Assembly: GCA_022661535.1 (NCBI GenBank)
Contig: JAKULF010000005.1
Coordinates: 930,001 to 994,000, forward strand
Length of the DNA: 64,000 nucleotides
Direction of reading: 5' to 3'
Source of the DNA: Eutypa lata
Taxonomy: Eukaryota; Ascomycota; Sordariomycetes; Xylariales; Diatrypaceae
This document shows, piece by piece, positions 52,099-62,309 of the stretch. Every line of letters starts with the position of its first letter. Within the stretch, counting starts at the first letter, position 1. The position numbers and the translations under genes are program-made. The notes under the pieces are model-generated. The model ran no database searches. It had not been told where the DNA came from and saw only the letters and a program-made list of their open reading frames with translations.

Positions 52099-54420
52099 TC
52101 ACAAAATTCGAACCTCCTGGTAATTACAAGACGCAATAATATTAACAAGGTCCGCATTATCTTCCTTTGCCCTCCTGAAGCGAAAAACACCAACACGTGT
52201 AAAGGCTTCCTGGATAGACTTGGAACGAGCTACCACTAGGCCAGCATCTATGATTCCATCTTGAAGGTTGCCTATTGGCCCATACGGCCGGTATAGGCCG
52301 AGAAGAAACATGGGGAGGTCCGGCGCGGCGCTCTTAAAGGCAGCGTCAATTGCGGCTCCGTCCTCTTTAGTGTCCGGACAAATATCCATTCCCAATGCAC
52401 TGGCGACTTTGAAACCGTTATTATTCGAGTCATCTACGATACGAAAACTGGAGGACAGGTTCTTGTAGTCCCCTATGGGACACATCTCCGCCTTGAGGAC
52501 GAGGAAACCATCGCGCACACTGCCAAACGGCACCGTCGGCACGGCAATATCGACATGAGCCTCTATGACGGTAGCCGACTCATTGCCGGGGAACTGGAAG
52601 ACAGGGTCGAAGCTAACAGGGCCGTCAAGCGCCGCCCACGACCACGAGGGACACCGGTACGGAGCCGCCCTTTGGGATCCGGTACGAGGACCGGCCGAGT
52701 ACCACAAGAGCTGGCGTAACCACGAGGCTGGATCCGAAGTGCGCACAAAGAGGCCAGAATAATACGCGACGTCCTGGCCGCGTTCGGCACACAGGCGCGC
52801 AAGGTTGTCAGTAACCGCCGATACGGCCAGCAACTTATCGGTCGAGCAGCCGAGCCGACGTTGTGTGTATTCTCGAACAATCACGTGCCACTGGTCCTCG
52901 GTCGCCCGGTCTAGCAGCGAGCTCATCGGGTGGATGTTCTCCACCAGCGTTGCACGGTTACCAGCGACGCTCCCGACCAGTAGGGGGGTTCCGGCGCCGC
53001 ATCCCGCGTACGAGTTGACGCAACACCAGTATAGCTGCCGCTGCGCGAAGATAAGGATGCGTCGCGAGAGTAGCGACTCCTGTAGGGTCCAACCTCGCAT
53101 CGTTGTCGGCTCCGGGCTCGGCTCGCTTTCTTCCAGCAAGTACACATTGCCAGCGTCGCCGTCGCGGTCCCGTAGCCGAAGGCAGACTGGGCCAAACCGG
53201 TACAGCGGCGGTTTGCGCATTTGGAGGAAGCCTTCGGTCGACCGGGTCGCTGCAGCCGCGCAGATGCAAAGCTTCGCGCAGTTGTAGTATGATGCCATGC
53301 GCGCTATCTCGTTCGCCATATCCTTGTCGCTGTCCTGTAAGATACACAGCGCGTCGATCCAGAGGTAATCCATCCCCATCCGGCGCGTCACCCACACGGC
53401 GTCCTGGAGCGTCTGGGGTAAATTGGATATGGCAATGCCGACTTTAAGTCCCCGGTGGTTTGCCTCTGTCAACTTCAGTGATTGATCACCGCCCCAGCAG
53501 TAGGAAAGGACGGCATAGCCCAACCTAGACACCTCCCTCCTCACCTTCTCAGGGGCGTCTTCCATCTCAACAAGCGTCACCTGAGACTGCTCAGCTTTCG
53601 AGCCCACGTAGATGAACCGTGACGGGATGTGGTCGATATCGACCACTTCGATCGTGATTTCCCTCTTGCGGCCGAGGATGCGGCTCTCACGGTCAGCCCT
53701 GTCTGTCAGAAAAGGAACGCAGCGGTCATGGCTATGCAAGCACTCCCTGAGGCAGTCTTGAGCGAACCTTAGCGAGTTAGGTGATTTGACGTCTAATTCG
53801 TACGGGCGAGAAGATAGGTACCTTGCGGCAGGGTCGGCCGCTGTCGTCCAGCCCTGGAGATCTTCTAATGATAACCCCCGTCGTATAACCAGGGCCGCTA
53901 AGTTGGTTTCAAGCGTGAAAGTCGCTTTGAGGGTACAGCTGTGAATGCCCCCCGAGCTGTACGAGTTCGCCCGTAATTGGAACCTGTAGTCCGTTGTGCG
54001 GAGGAACTCGCTCGTTCGCCAGTCCTGCCTCCCTCTCATCTTCAACACGACATCGTCAACGAGCCGCTCGTACAGAACGCATCCCTCCTTCGCTGCCGCG
54101 ATAGCCTTTGCTAGGTGGTAACCTAGTGTAGCTGAGAATGTTCTTTGTTCTACGTTCTCATAAGGCCAATGGCATTGGCCGCAAATAGGATCCCTCCCGT
54201 CATTGGCCGGCTGGTCGATGCCCGCGAAAGAACAATACATACAGTGAGTGCGCGGATATTGTGTGGCGACAGTGATGAAGGAATCCTGACAGTGACGACA
54301 TCTGTGAGGATTCTCGAAACTGAAAGTTTTCCTCTGGTAAGACAACTCCGAGCTATCTAGGATTCAATACCGTTCTTCGAAAAAGGCGATAATCTCACCA
54401 TAGTCCATTTGTTTCGCCAT
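52099..54420 (-). CDS. HET-domain protein
   Basis: Heterokaryon-incompatibility-type protein of 759 residues. Exon 1 is only 22 nt (54420-54399, encoding MAKQMDY and one base); a 42-nt intron leads into exon 2 (54356-52099). The large exon has no suitable ATG of its own, so the tiny first exon is needed. Near the N-terminus CxxC pairs (27/30, 46/49, 66/69) suggest a zinc-binding module. The HET core is AVLSYCWGG (289-297), LPQTLQDAV, YLWIDALCILQDS and RGWTLQESLLSRRILIF. Family members trigger cell death on non-self recognition. It converges on the F-box gene with only 3 bp between the stop codons. Confidence 0.9.
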
Positions 54421-55316
54421 CATCGAAGGGCCGTAGCAAAATAGGTAGGTGGACTGGGAGGCTGGTAGTGTTCGTCGAAGCCTTGTTGGCAGGGTAGTGT
54501 TAGTAAAATATACCACGTCTTATATATTGTACACACGATCTGAAAGGCTGTCGACGTAACATTCAATCCAAGAACAAAACTATTACCCTTGTGTGTATAG
54601 AATGGTTTCATCTGGCGTGTCTCAAGTATGACATTCTGATTCGAGATCAAAGTAGGGAAGGTATTGTGTACACCTACTTTGGAACTCGATTGATGAAGTT
54701 GTCCGAGGCACTAGAAGGCCGTAATCCGCCAGGTTACATGGATAAGTCGTTCGAGCGCCGCTCTTGCGCTCGCCGTGTGACGATGGCAACTCTTGCTGGT
54801 GTTATTATCGGAGTTATTTTTGGGTATAGTGTCACTAGTTACTGCAGTGTTTCAATCCTGGGTTGCCTATGAGGCGTGGAGGCATCCCGTAGATCAATAT
54901 TCAGATGAATTGTTTGCTCGTAAAAATGTAACTCGGGGGGTAGGGGGTGTGACGAGTCACGGCTGCACTTCGATACATGAGAATCGTCATAGGATGCATC
55001 GACTCGATATATTATTGGATTTTGCGGTTGCTTGGGGTATATCGAAGTCGTCTCAAACTAAGTCATACAATAGCCGTTGGCAAGTATTGTCTCATTTAGT
55101 GACCAATTGCCTTCATCTCCGCCCACCAATTCCTCTCGATGTACTTATTGTCCACATATGCTACTTGAAACGTAGTTTCACAACATAATATGAGTTGGTG
55201 CGTATGTCCATAGCCGATAGCTTTCAGTAGTACCAGAAACCTAATACTGTCGTCGATCTGATCATCATGAGAGTACAGAGCCCATAATACGGAAAATAAC
55301 TCAGCCTTCACCCGAC
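54421..55316. other. Intergenic with unassigned open frames
   Basis: About 0.9 kb. Plus-strand frames at 54591-54872 and 54793-55188 include a hydrophobic segment (MATLAGVIIGVIFG) followed in another frame by WVAYEAWRHPVDQYSDELFA. This could be a small decayed membrane-protein gene, but I cannot name it. Confidence 0.3.
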
Positions 55317-56125
55317 TCAAAACGACTTCCGCCGTTTCCAACAGGAATCGGCATCAGAATGAACCTCCGACACCTCAATATCCTTGCGAAGCTCCTTCTT
55401 CCGGCGCCAATCCGTACCAAAGCGCTCATCGCGGGCCCCGACCTCGCGCTCGAAGTCGAACTGGCCCTCGCCCGTGAAGCTCATCATGAGCTTAGGCTCG
55501 CCGAGGGGCAGCTGGTCGCCGCGGTCCGTCTGCCAGAGGTGGTAGACCTTTCCGTAGAGGCCGATGACGTGGCGCATCTCCTCGGTCTCGGCCGTCTCCC
55601 AAGCGCGCTGGGTGATGGGCCCCCGCGGACCCGGCATCACGAGCATACCCGACTTCACCTCGAATACGTGAGAGTGCCATAGGCGTCGCTCTTCGGCTGG
55701 TAGGGTGGCGTACAGCTTGGGTGTGATCATGTACTCGATCCCGATCAGGCGCGCGTTGGGACCGGGGCTGTCGTAGAGGATGCATTGCCGGACATCTGGT
55801 GGCAGGAGTTTAGTAACTGGGTAAGTACCTAAGTAAGTAATGGTCGTTCCTGGGTTGCTGACTGACCTTCGCTGAGGTGGGCGCAGTAGTGGTTCGTCTC
55901 TATGTGACGTCCCGGCTCATCTGCGTAGGTGTGGAACGCATTCAAGTGAGCACACAGCTGCTTGACTGGTTGGAATTCCTAAGAACGCATGTTAGAAAAA
56001 GGTAAATCCGGTTTAAAGAAAATTAACGGAATTACTTGTAGCAGAGATGCACCGGTCTCTAGCACCTTGTCCTCGGTTGGGACGGGGCCACCGGGGACAG
56101 TATCGGGTCCTGTTGAGGATGCCAT
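55317..56125 (-). CDS. DUF1264 / oil-body-associated-protein-like
   Basis: Protein of 226 residues in three exons (56125-56036, 55978-55867, 55795-55317). Family hallmarks are in order: [68 protein letters not shown]. These are diagnostic of DUF1264, whose plant members are oil-body-associated proteins; fungal members are mostly uncharacterised. No signal peptide or TM segment is present. The C-terminal tail is charged. Lipid-droplet association is known for plant relatives and only inferred here. Confidence 0.9.
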
Positions 56126-56995
56126 GATGGAGTTGTTGTGATTTGTCTGATTGTGTGAAAGCCAAATTTAATGAAATCAGATGAGGAATAATGAGGTTTA
56201 AGATTTATGAGAAAGTGTCTACAGGATTAGCTTCCATACATACTAAGTACTTACACAAACAGTCAAACATCAAATTGGCCACTACCTAAGATATACGCAA
56301 ACCGAGTTGACGGTCTCTGATGTCATGATTCCGACATCACCCACCAAAACAAGAGTGCATAATTATCACCTGATTATCCCGATTACCTCACATTGCCGCG
56401 TTGCCATCAACAGTGATAATTAGGAGCTTTCATATATAGAAACAGCCATAGATAGGCCCATGTTTGTAGTTCAACCTTGCAAGAATTCAGATACTAATTT
56501 TGCTGGTAAGCATTATTTACATGGTTTTCTGCTTATGTCATGACCTGCTACCCCTACGCCTACCTATGCTCTCCTCAAGGTTCTTCGTATTAGTTTTAGT
56601 GCACTACGGCAGCATCCGCAGTGGACCCATTAGTTACCGATTTCACCCTTTCCATGGGCCGGAAACCCCGACTTCAATTGATTGTCCGACCAATACGAAC
56701 GAACTTATCCATGACAACAAATCAAATCGCGAAACACAATTCGATTCGATTGCCATTACAACGCTTTTACGGTTACGATACAGGACGGGACGATACATCC
56801 GAGCGACCGTTGGGGAGGGGATATGAACAAGACCATCCAATTGACCCAACTATAATAAACAAAGCCAATCCACCAACGATGCGCCATCCCGTCGAGTTAG
56901 GTTACACGCGATTATACTGAGTACCTAGGTAGTTAGTTGGGTCCGGTTTTGGGTTGTACCTCTTCACTCACTTTACTTACCACAAAAAAACGCCA
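56126..56995. other. Divergent intergenic region
   Basis: About 0.87 kb between two genes transcribed away from each other; it presumably holds both promoters. No gene or repeat is recognised. Confidence 0.45.
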
Positions 56996-59258
56996 ATGGC
57001 CGCAACCCGCCGAGGCCAGCCGGAGCTGCACGTCCGGCTACCTTCAGGTTCCCAGGTCGCGACCGCCTCTGACCTACCCCCGATATCAGCTCTGTTCCTC
57101 ATCGAGTTCGACGTCAAGGCTGGATACACGATATCATGGAAGGAGCATAAGTCCGACGTCGAGATCGAAGGTGTCGTCGAATACAAGTCGCTCCCGTCGG
57201 GCCTGCATACCGTGTCCGACGACCTGATATACTTCGTACACGAAGGGCACGCAGGACTAAGCGCCTTTGTCAATGCGCCCGTCGACGACAGCGAGACGCG
57301 TAATGCGCGGATGCTGGCTGTGGGTGTATTGGTGCCCTTGAGCTACGGCCGGTTAGGGAGAGCTTGGAAACATGCCGAAAACTTGAAGGGCTTGGCGTCG
57401 TATGTTACGAAGGACAATCAATCCTAACTTACAACATCCAGCAGCGATTCGCTAACTTGAAGAGTAGGCAGTCAGCTCTCAACGCGAAGGAGACGAGCTT
57501 GTTATCGGAGTACTGGGAAAAGCACCGCGCCCGCGATAATGAGACATCACAGCCAGACCGACCCTTACCGAAACCCACGACCGAGACACCGATTGTTAGC
57601 TTTCAGGCTTCTCCTAAACCACGTGGTCATGCTAGGAATCGTTCCATGCCCGACGGAGCGGCCCTTATGGCACCTGGGCACAGATTATCTCCCTACCATC
57701 CAGCCTGGAGCTTGACGCACTTGCTCGATACGTTCGGACCGCTCATCTTCCCTATACAGCGAGCTGCGTTACTACGACAGCGCATCCTAATATCTTGCCA
57801 CGCGCCCGTGCATGAAATATGTAATTTCGGTCAGTACAATGACCCAGACCCTTACGAGCCGCCCCTTCTCACCCTTTCCCCCTATGTCTGTCTCTATCTA
57901 TCTAACAGAAGCACATAGTCTACAACATATCAATCCTCTCCAACATCCCCCTTTCAACCTTCCAGATCCTCTCGCCCAACTCGCCCTCCCCGCACCGGCT
58001 CCGACCGCTCTTCACAGTCGGCGTACACGACATCCCCTTCCTCATAACTGGAGCGAAGTTCTCGTCGGTCCCAGACGACTCCGGCGCCGGCTGGATAGCA
58101 TGCACGACGGACAGCATCTTGGCTACCAAAGACACCCTCTGCGACATGCTCATCACGATGCCTCCCGCCCACGCGGACCAGGCCCAGGAGCGCGTGTGGC
58201 CTACAGTCGAGTCCCCGCGCGACACGCCCATCAAGGCCACGCAGCGCGACCTGCGTCGGTACCGTTCCCTGCGGGCTGGGCTGGCGCGTCTCCAGCGTCA
58301 TCAACCACGACGCCCAGCTACTACGACCACGACCACCTCAACCGAGACGGCGCCGCCACCCCCCTCCCGCGCCTCTACCACCACTACCACTACGTCAGGG
58401 AAGGGCAAGAAGACGGAAGGCAGCAGAACGGACGCAGATAATAATACAGCCGATGTAGATACGGAGTTGACGGAGGACGACGAGCGCGCCCTCGTGGAAC
58501 CCCTCACCTGGGCTGCCCTCGCCTACAGCGGCTTCATGTGGTGGGCGTCGGCGGGCGAGCAGGCGCGGTCCGACGAGGCGGAGGAGGCGGCCCACGACGC
58601 TTCGCTGCTCGCGGGGCTGTCGTCTGCTTCTCCAGCAACGCCATATTCAGCATCCACGCCTACTATGAATATGAACATGAGTATGAGCGCGTCGGTGGAC
58701 TTGGGGACTTCGGTTGGTTCGTTGGCGAGGGGAGGTGGCGGGAATGGTGGAGGGGAAGGGGGAATAGAGGGGCAGGATGGTGATGATGATGAGGATGAGG
58801 CTAGAGTCGAGCTGGCGACTATCGCGTATTTTCATCGCCTTACTACGCTCATTCTCACCACGCTTGCCGACGTCGTTGCAGAGGGTGGCGGAGATAGCGG
58901 TAGTGATTCCGATCCTGATAATGGTCCTAGCCCTGGTTACGATGATGATGAGGAAGGAGATGAGGGAGGAGAGGACCAAGCACTTCTCAGCCGCGTCTCG
59001 GAAGAAGCCGATGACGATGATGAGGTCGTCAATGCGAGGAGAAGAGGAGGGGGAAGGGGGGGAGGTGGTGGTGGTAGTAGTAGTAGGAGTAGTAGAAGAA
59101 GCATTGGCATCGGCAGCCAGGCTATGGCGGAAATGGGCCTCGACGTCTGGAGTGCCTCCGATGCGGCGTTCGTCGTTGCCGCTGTTGAGCAGTATTTCGG
59201 TCGGAGGGCGCATGTCGAAGGAAAAGGGGTCGAGGTTTGTGGGGTTAGGGTATGTTGA
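56996..59258 (+). CDS. DENN-type protein, DUF4484/Lchn family
   Basis: Protein of 702 residues in three exons (56996-57399, 57465-57829, 57919-59258). The N-terminus (LPPISALFLIEFDVKAGY, VEYKSLPSGLH, DDLIYFVHE) and the middle (YNISILSNIP, FTVGVHDIPFL, DSGAGWIACTTDSIL) match the fungal DUF4484/Lchn group of DENN-related proteins, which are linked to Rab/Arf trafficking. Between about residues 390 and 640 there are low-complexity Thr, Asp/Glu and Gly runs, probably disordered. The C-terminus (HVEGKGVEVCGVRVC) ends in Cys. The first splice junction uses GTATGT and a GAAGAG acceptor, the only choice that restores frame. Confidence 0.85.
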
Positions 59259-59973
59259 TTTTGATTTGTTTTGTGGATTGCTGGGGGGTCGGTGGGATGG
59301 AAGACAAGGAGGGAAGGAGGGGGGTTGATTGTTGCCGCTGGACTACCTGGCTTAGCTGACAGGTTGGTTGGCTAGGAGGGTAGAAGGAATGATAGGGTAG
59401 GTAGGGCGAGGAAGGCAGGGTAAGAGGGGATTCGCACACTAGCTTGGGTGTGTTTTGTGTCATTGCTGTTTCTTTATATATCTACCTGCTTACCTATACG
59501 TGTCCTAGCCTAGATGAATCTCAGGCTGGAAGGGCAGACCGGAACAGAGCAGGGCAGAGCAGGGCAGAGCAGAATGGCGGAATCGTTATCGCTTGGGATT
59601 GTTGGTTTGTTTTGAGGGTCAGTCCGTTTATTATTGCGTGTACCTAACTACCTACTCAGATATCCACATAACGCCAGTATACCCATGTTGCTAGTTGATT
59701 GGACTTTGTATCTATATTTAACGATTCCTCGGGGTGGCTCTTCTGCGGAATACAGTGAGTGACTTTTATGGCTTCTCGTAGGTTTCTTATGTCCATTGGT
59801 GATTTATATACACCCAAACCAGCTTCATTTCAATGTGCGAGTAGCAAGGTGGTAGACTGCAATATAAACCACTCCTTTCATACTTCGGCCACATTTATCC
59901 CCGCAAAAGGGAGAGTGCGAAGAAACGCCACTGACTTAAGGGGGGTAATTCTAACCCTAAACCAACCCTAACC
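59259..59973. other. Convergent gap with short tandem repeats
   Basis: About 0.7 kb between convergent genes. It contains about three copies of a GGCAGAGCA-type unit at about 59543-59572 and, at its right end, telomere-like repeats (separate entry). Confidence 0.5.
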
Positions 59974-59978
59974 CTAAA
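59951..59978. repeat. Telomere-like (TTAGGG)n motif
   Basis: CTAACCCTAAACCAACCCTAACCCTAAA contains three CCCTAA units with one interruption, the fungal telomere unit. It overlaps the stop codon of the zinc-finger gene at its right. It is short enough to be an interstitial telomere repeat or a telobox-like site. Confidence 0.6.
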
Positions 59979-60459
59979 GACCCATCCCAATCATCTCCTC
60001 CGCACCGTACCTCCTCGGAGGGAAGCACAGCACCTCTCCCTCTTCCCCACGATGGTACTGAAAGAACCCACACCCCCCTACCGCGCAGCGCCAGTGCAGA
60101 GCGCCGGGGTACGACCCGCCGTGCATGCCGACCTGGAACCGGCTCCGAAGCCCGCAGCCGCAGGCGGGGTTGCTGGCGTGGATCCCGCGCAGGTCCCCGA
60201 AGCACGCGAACGCCCTGCACTTCCCGCATTTGTAGTACGGCCGGTGCGCGTTGCCGTTCGCGTTGGAATACACCGTGATGTGCCGGTCTGTCCGGGAGCC
60301 GCAGTCCAGGCAATTGGGTGGGCGGGTTAGGAGCGGGTGCGGTGCTCGGGGGTCTGTTGGCGGTTTGGCTTCTTTATTCATTTTCTTTTCTTCTCTCCCT
60401 AGGGCTTCTATGTAAGAAACGAGAAGGGGGGAAAGGCTCTCAGGGGGGTGGAGAGTCAA
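59974..60459 (-). CDS. Small Cys-rich zinc-finger protein (GRF-like)
   Basis: Single-exon protein of up to 161 residues. A second Met at residue 27 (MNKEAKPP) is the more likely start, because the first 26 residues are unlike the rest. Cys pairs CLDCG, CGKC, CGCG and the C-x5-C in WRCAVGGCGF are arranged with aromatic residues (RPYYKCGKCRAFACF, LHWRC, FFQYH) as in GRF-type zinc fingers, present here about twice. Such domains bind single-stranded DNA or RNA in known proteins, but this fungal form is uncharacterised. The stop codon lies in telomere-like repeats. Confidence 0.7.
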   Translation of the reverse strand: MTLHPPESLSPLLVSYIEALGREEKKMNKEAKPPTDPRAPHPLLTRPPNCLDCGSRTDRHITVYSNANGNAHRPYYKCGKCRAFACFGDLRGIHASNPACGCGLRSRFQVGMHGGSYPGALHWRCAVGGCGFFQYHRGEEGEVLCFPPRRYGAEEMIGMGL

Positions 60460-62309
60460 TTGAAAGTCGTCGCCCTGGATCCTTGAAGGCGGTGATGGTT
60501 TTGAGATAGGGGTTCTTGTTATTGGATCTAAGATACCAGGAGAGGAGGGCAGAAGGCGATCACCACGTAGAACGAAAAGCGGAATATGTCAATCATCTTG
60601 TGGAGGGACCACCCATAGTTTTTATGTATTCATTGCAATGCATCAACTCTGCAGCTACTGTAGTATCCGGTGTGAAGTTAATAATCCATTGGTCTAAGCC
60701 CCGTTGCAGCCTCGCCGGTAACACTGTCCGGGTTCCAACTGGTATCTAGCTAGATCGGCGCGTTTGACATTTCTTCACATGGTCATTTACCGTGCCACGT
60801 CTGTTAATGTGTCGAACCATTTCTACCTGCATATATCGATGTGTCTAGGTGTCAATTGAAAATGAGAACTGATTTGTGCTTTGGCTTTAAAAAGCCGACC
60901 TGAAAATGTTTCTATAGCTAGAAGTCAGGTTAAACCGACAAATCATGTAGTATGTCATGGAATGAGAATAACAAGAGCCTATCAAAAGCCGTCTCGCCAT
61001 AAATGCTGCCTAATCATGGAGGGCCTCCAACATAAACCAACCGCATATAAGAGTTGATGTATGCTGGAGGCCCTCCATGATTAGTAGCAGCTTTATTGGT
61101 ATTACACGTAGTGCTAAACCGGAGCCCTCAGTCGCTTGCCCACCAATCAGGGAACGCGTCCAACGAACGCCCGTCCCTTACCTATTAGCACGCAACAAAC
61201 TGGTAGTGGGGATGAGAAAACAATGCCCGAATAAAAGATATGTCCTCACTTTTGAGACCGTGTTAACTAGAGTCTGTTATCTGAAGTGACTATGGTGAAC
61301 TAGATTGGTCATACTTAACATGCTCGACTGTGAAAATATACATAAGCAGGCTGCTCACGGCCTAGCTGAAGCTCTCTAGTCAGCCAAAGGGTACTGCATT
61401 TATTAAAGACACGTCAAGATAGCGCTGGGTAGCGTCGCTATTAAAGACTCTATCATTATCTTAACCATTTTTTCCGGCTATGATATGGCATGATAGTAAA
61501 AGAACTTTCCTAAAAAAGGGGGCGTTAAATCTATACCAGCCTTATCGTGTGGAATGGCCTCACGAGCGTGGAGGTAATCTAAATTAATAATACATATTAT
61601 TATATCGGATTAGTAACAGATTCAACACCCTAGTGTCCCGTTGCGGAAGTTATACACGGGTTAATAATCGCTGTAGGCCGAATAGATGGTTCTATTTTAC
61701 GAATAGCGCTATCTCTAACATATGCCACATTATCAGAGGCTGCTCAATGGCATAACGTTCGTCCGTTACATAGACGAGGTCTGCTAGAAGTCAGAAGAGT
61801 ATTGCAACACTAGATGTACGTTGCTCATGACCCACTAGTTCAGGTAAGCTCTTGCCATGGGAAAAGGGGAACCCCTTTTCTGCAACTGAAATAGAAGTTA
61901 CCTCTATGAAAGTGTGGTAAACGCTTAAACCTTCCCTGGGACTGTGAACAACCATGGTCAAACTAGCGTGAAATAAAGATAGTAGGCTAGGAAGGCAAAA
62001 TGGAACAAAGAATTCAGTATACACTCGCGATGGCAGGTAGTTTATGGTTATATTGTACTTATTAGCCTTCTATTGAGGCCAAACTAACATTCAGGAAAGA
62101 CTACGGCTGTGTCACCCTCAGCTAGCGGTCCGAATTTTGGTATTGCTTCAGTAAAACATATATCATACATAAGTGTAAACGATGTGTATTAACTACCTGA
62201 CCCATCCATGGAGCCCTCCCTAAGTTGTAACACATGATTATCACTACCCCAGGATCCGCCCACTTCACCTACGGAGCCCCTCTGTATCGATTCGAACTGT
62301 CCCTCTCCT
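60460..62309. other. 1.85-kb gene-poor gap
   Basis: AT-rich, with no gene recognised. Its one clear structure is the inverted repeat at 60997-61099 (separate entry). Confidence 0.5.
60997..61099. repeat. Inverted repeat forming a long hairpin
   Basis: The arms at 60997-61033 and 61061-61099 pair over about 37 bp with few mismatches. The core CTAATCATGGAGGGCCTCCA (61010-61029) is perfectly complementary to 61065-61084, and the loop is about 30 nt. The GGAGGGCCTCC core is itself nearly palindromic. It may be a fold-back element, a tiny MITE or a transcribed hairpin. Confidence 0.8.
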
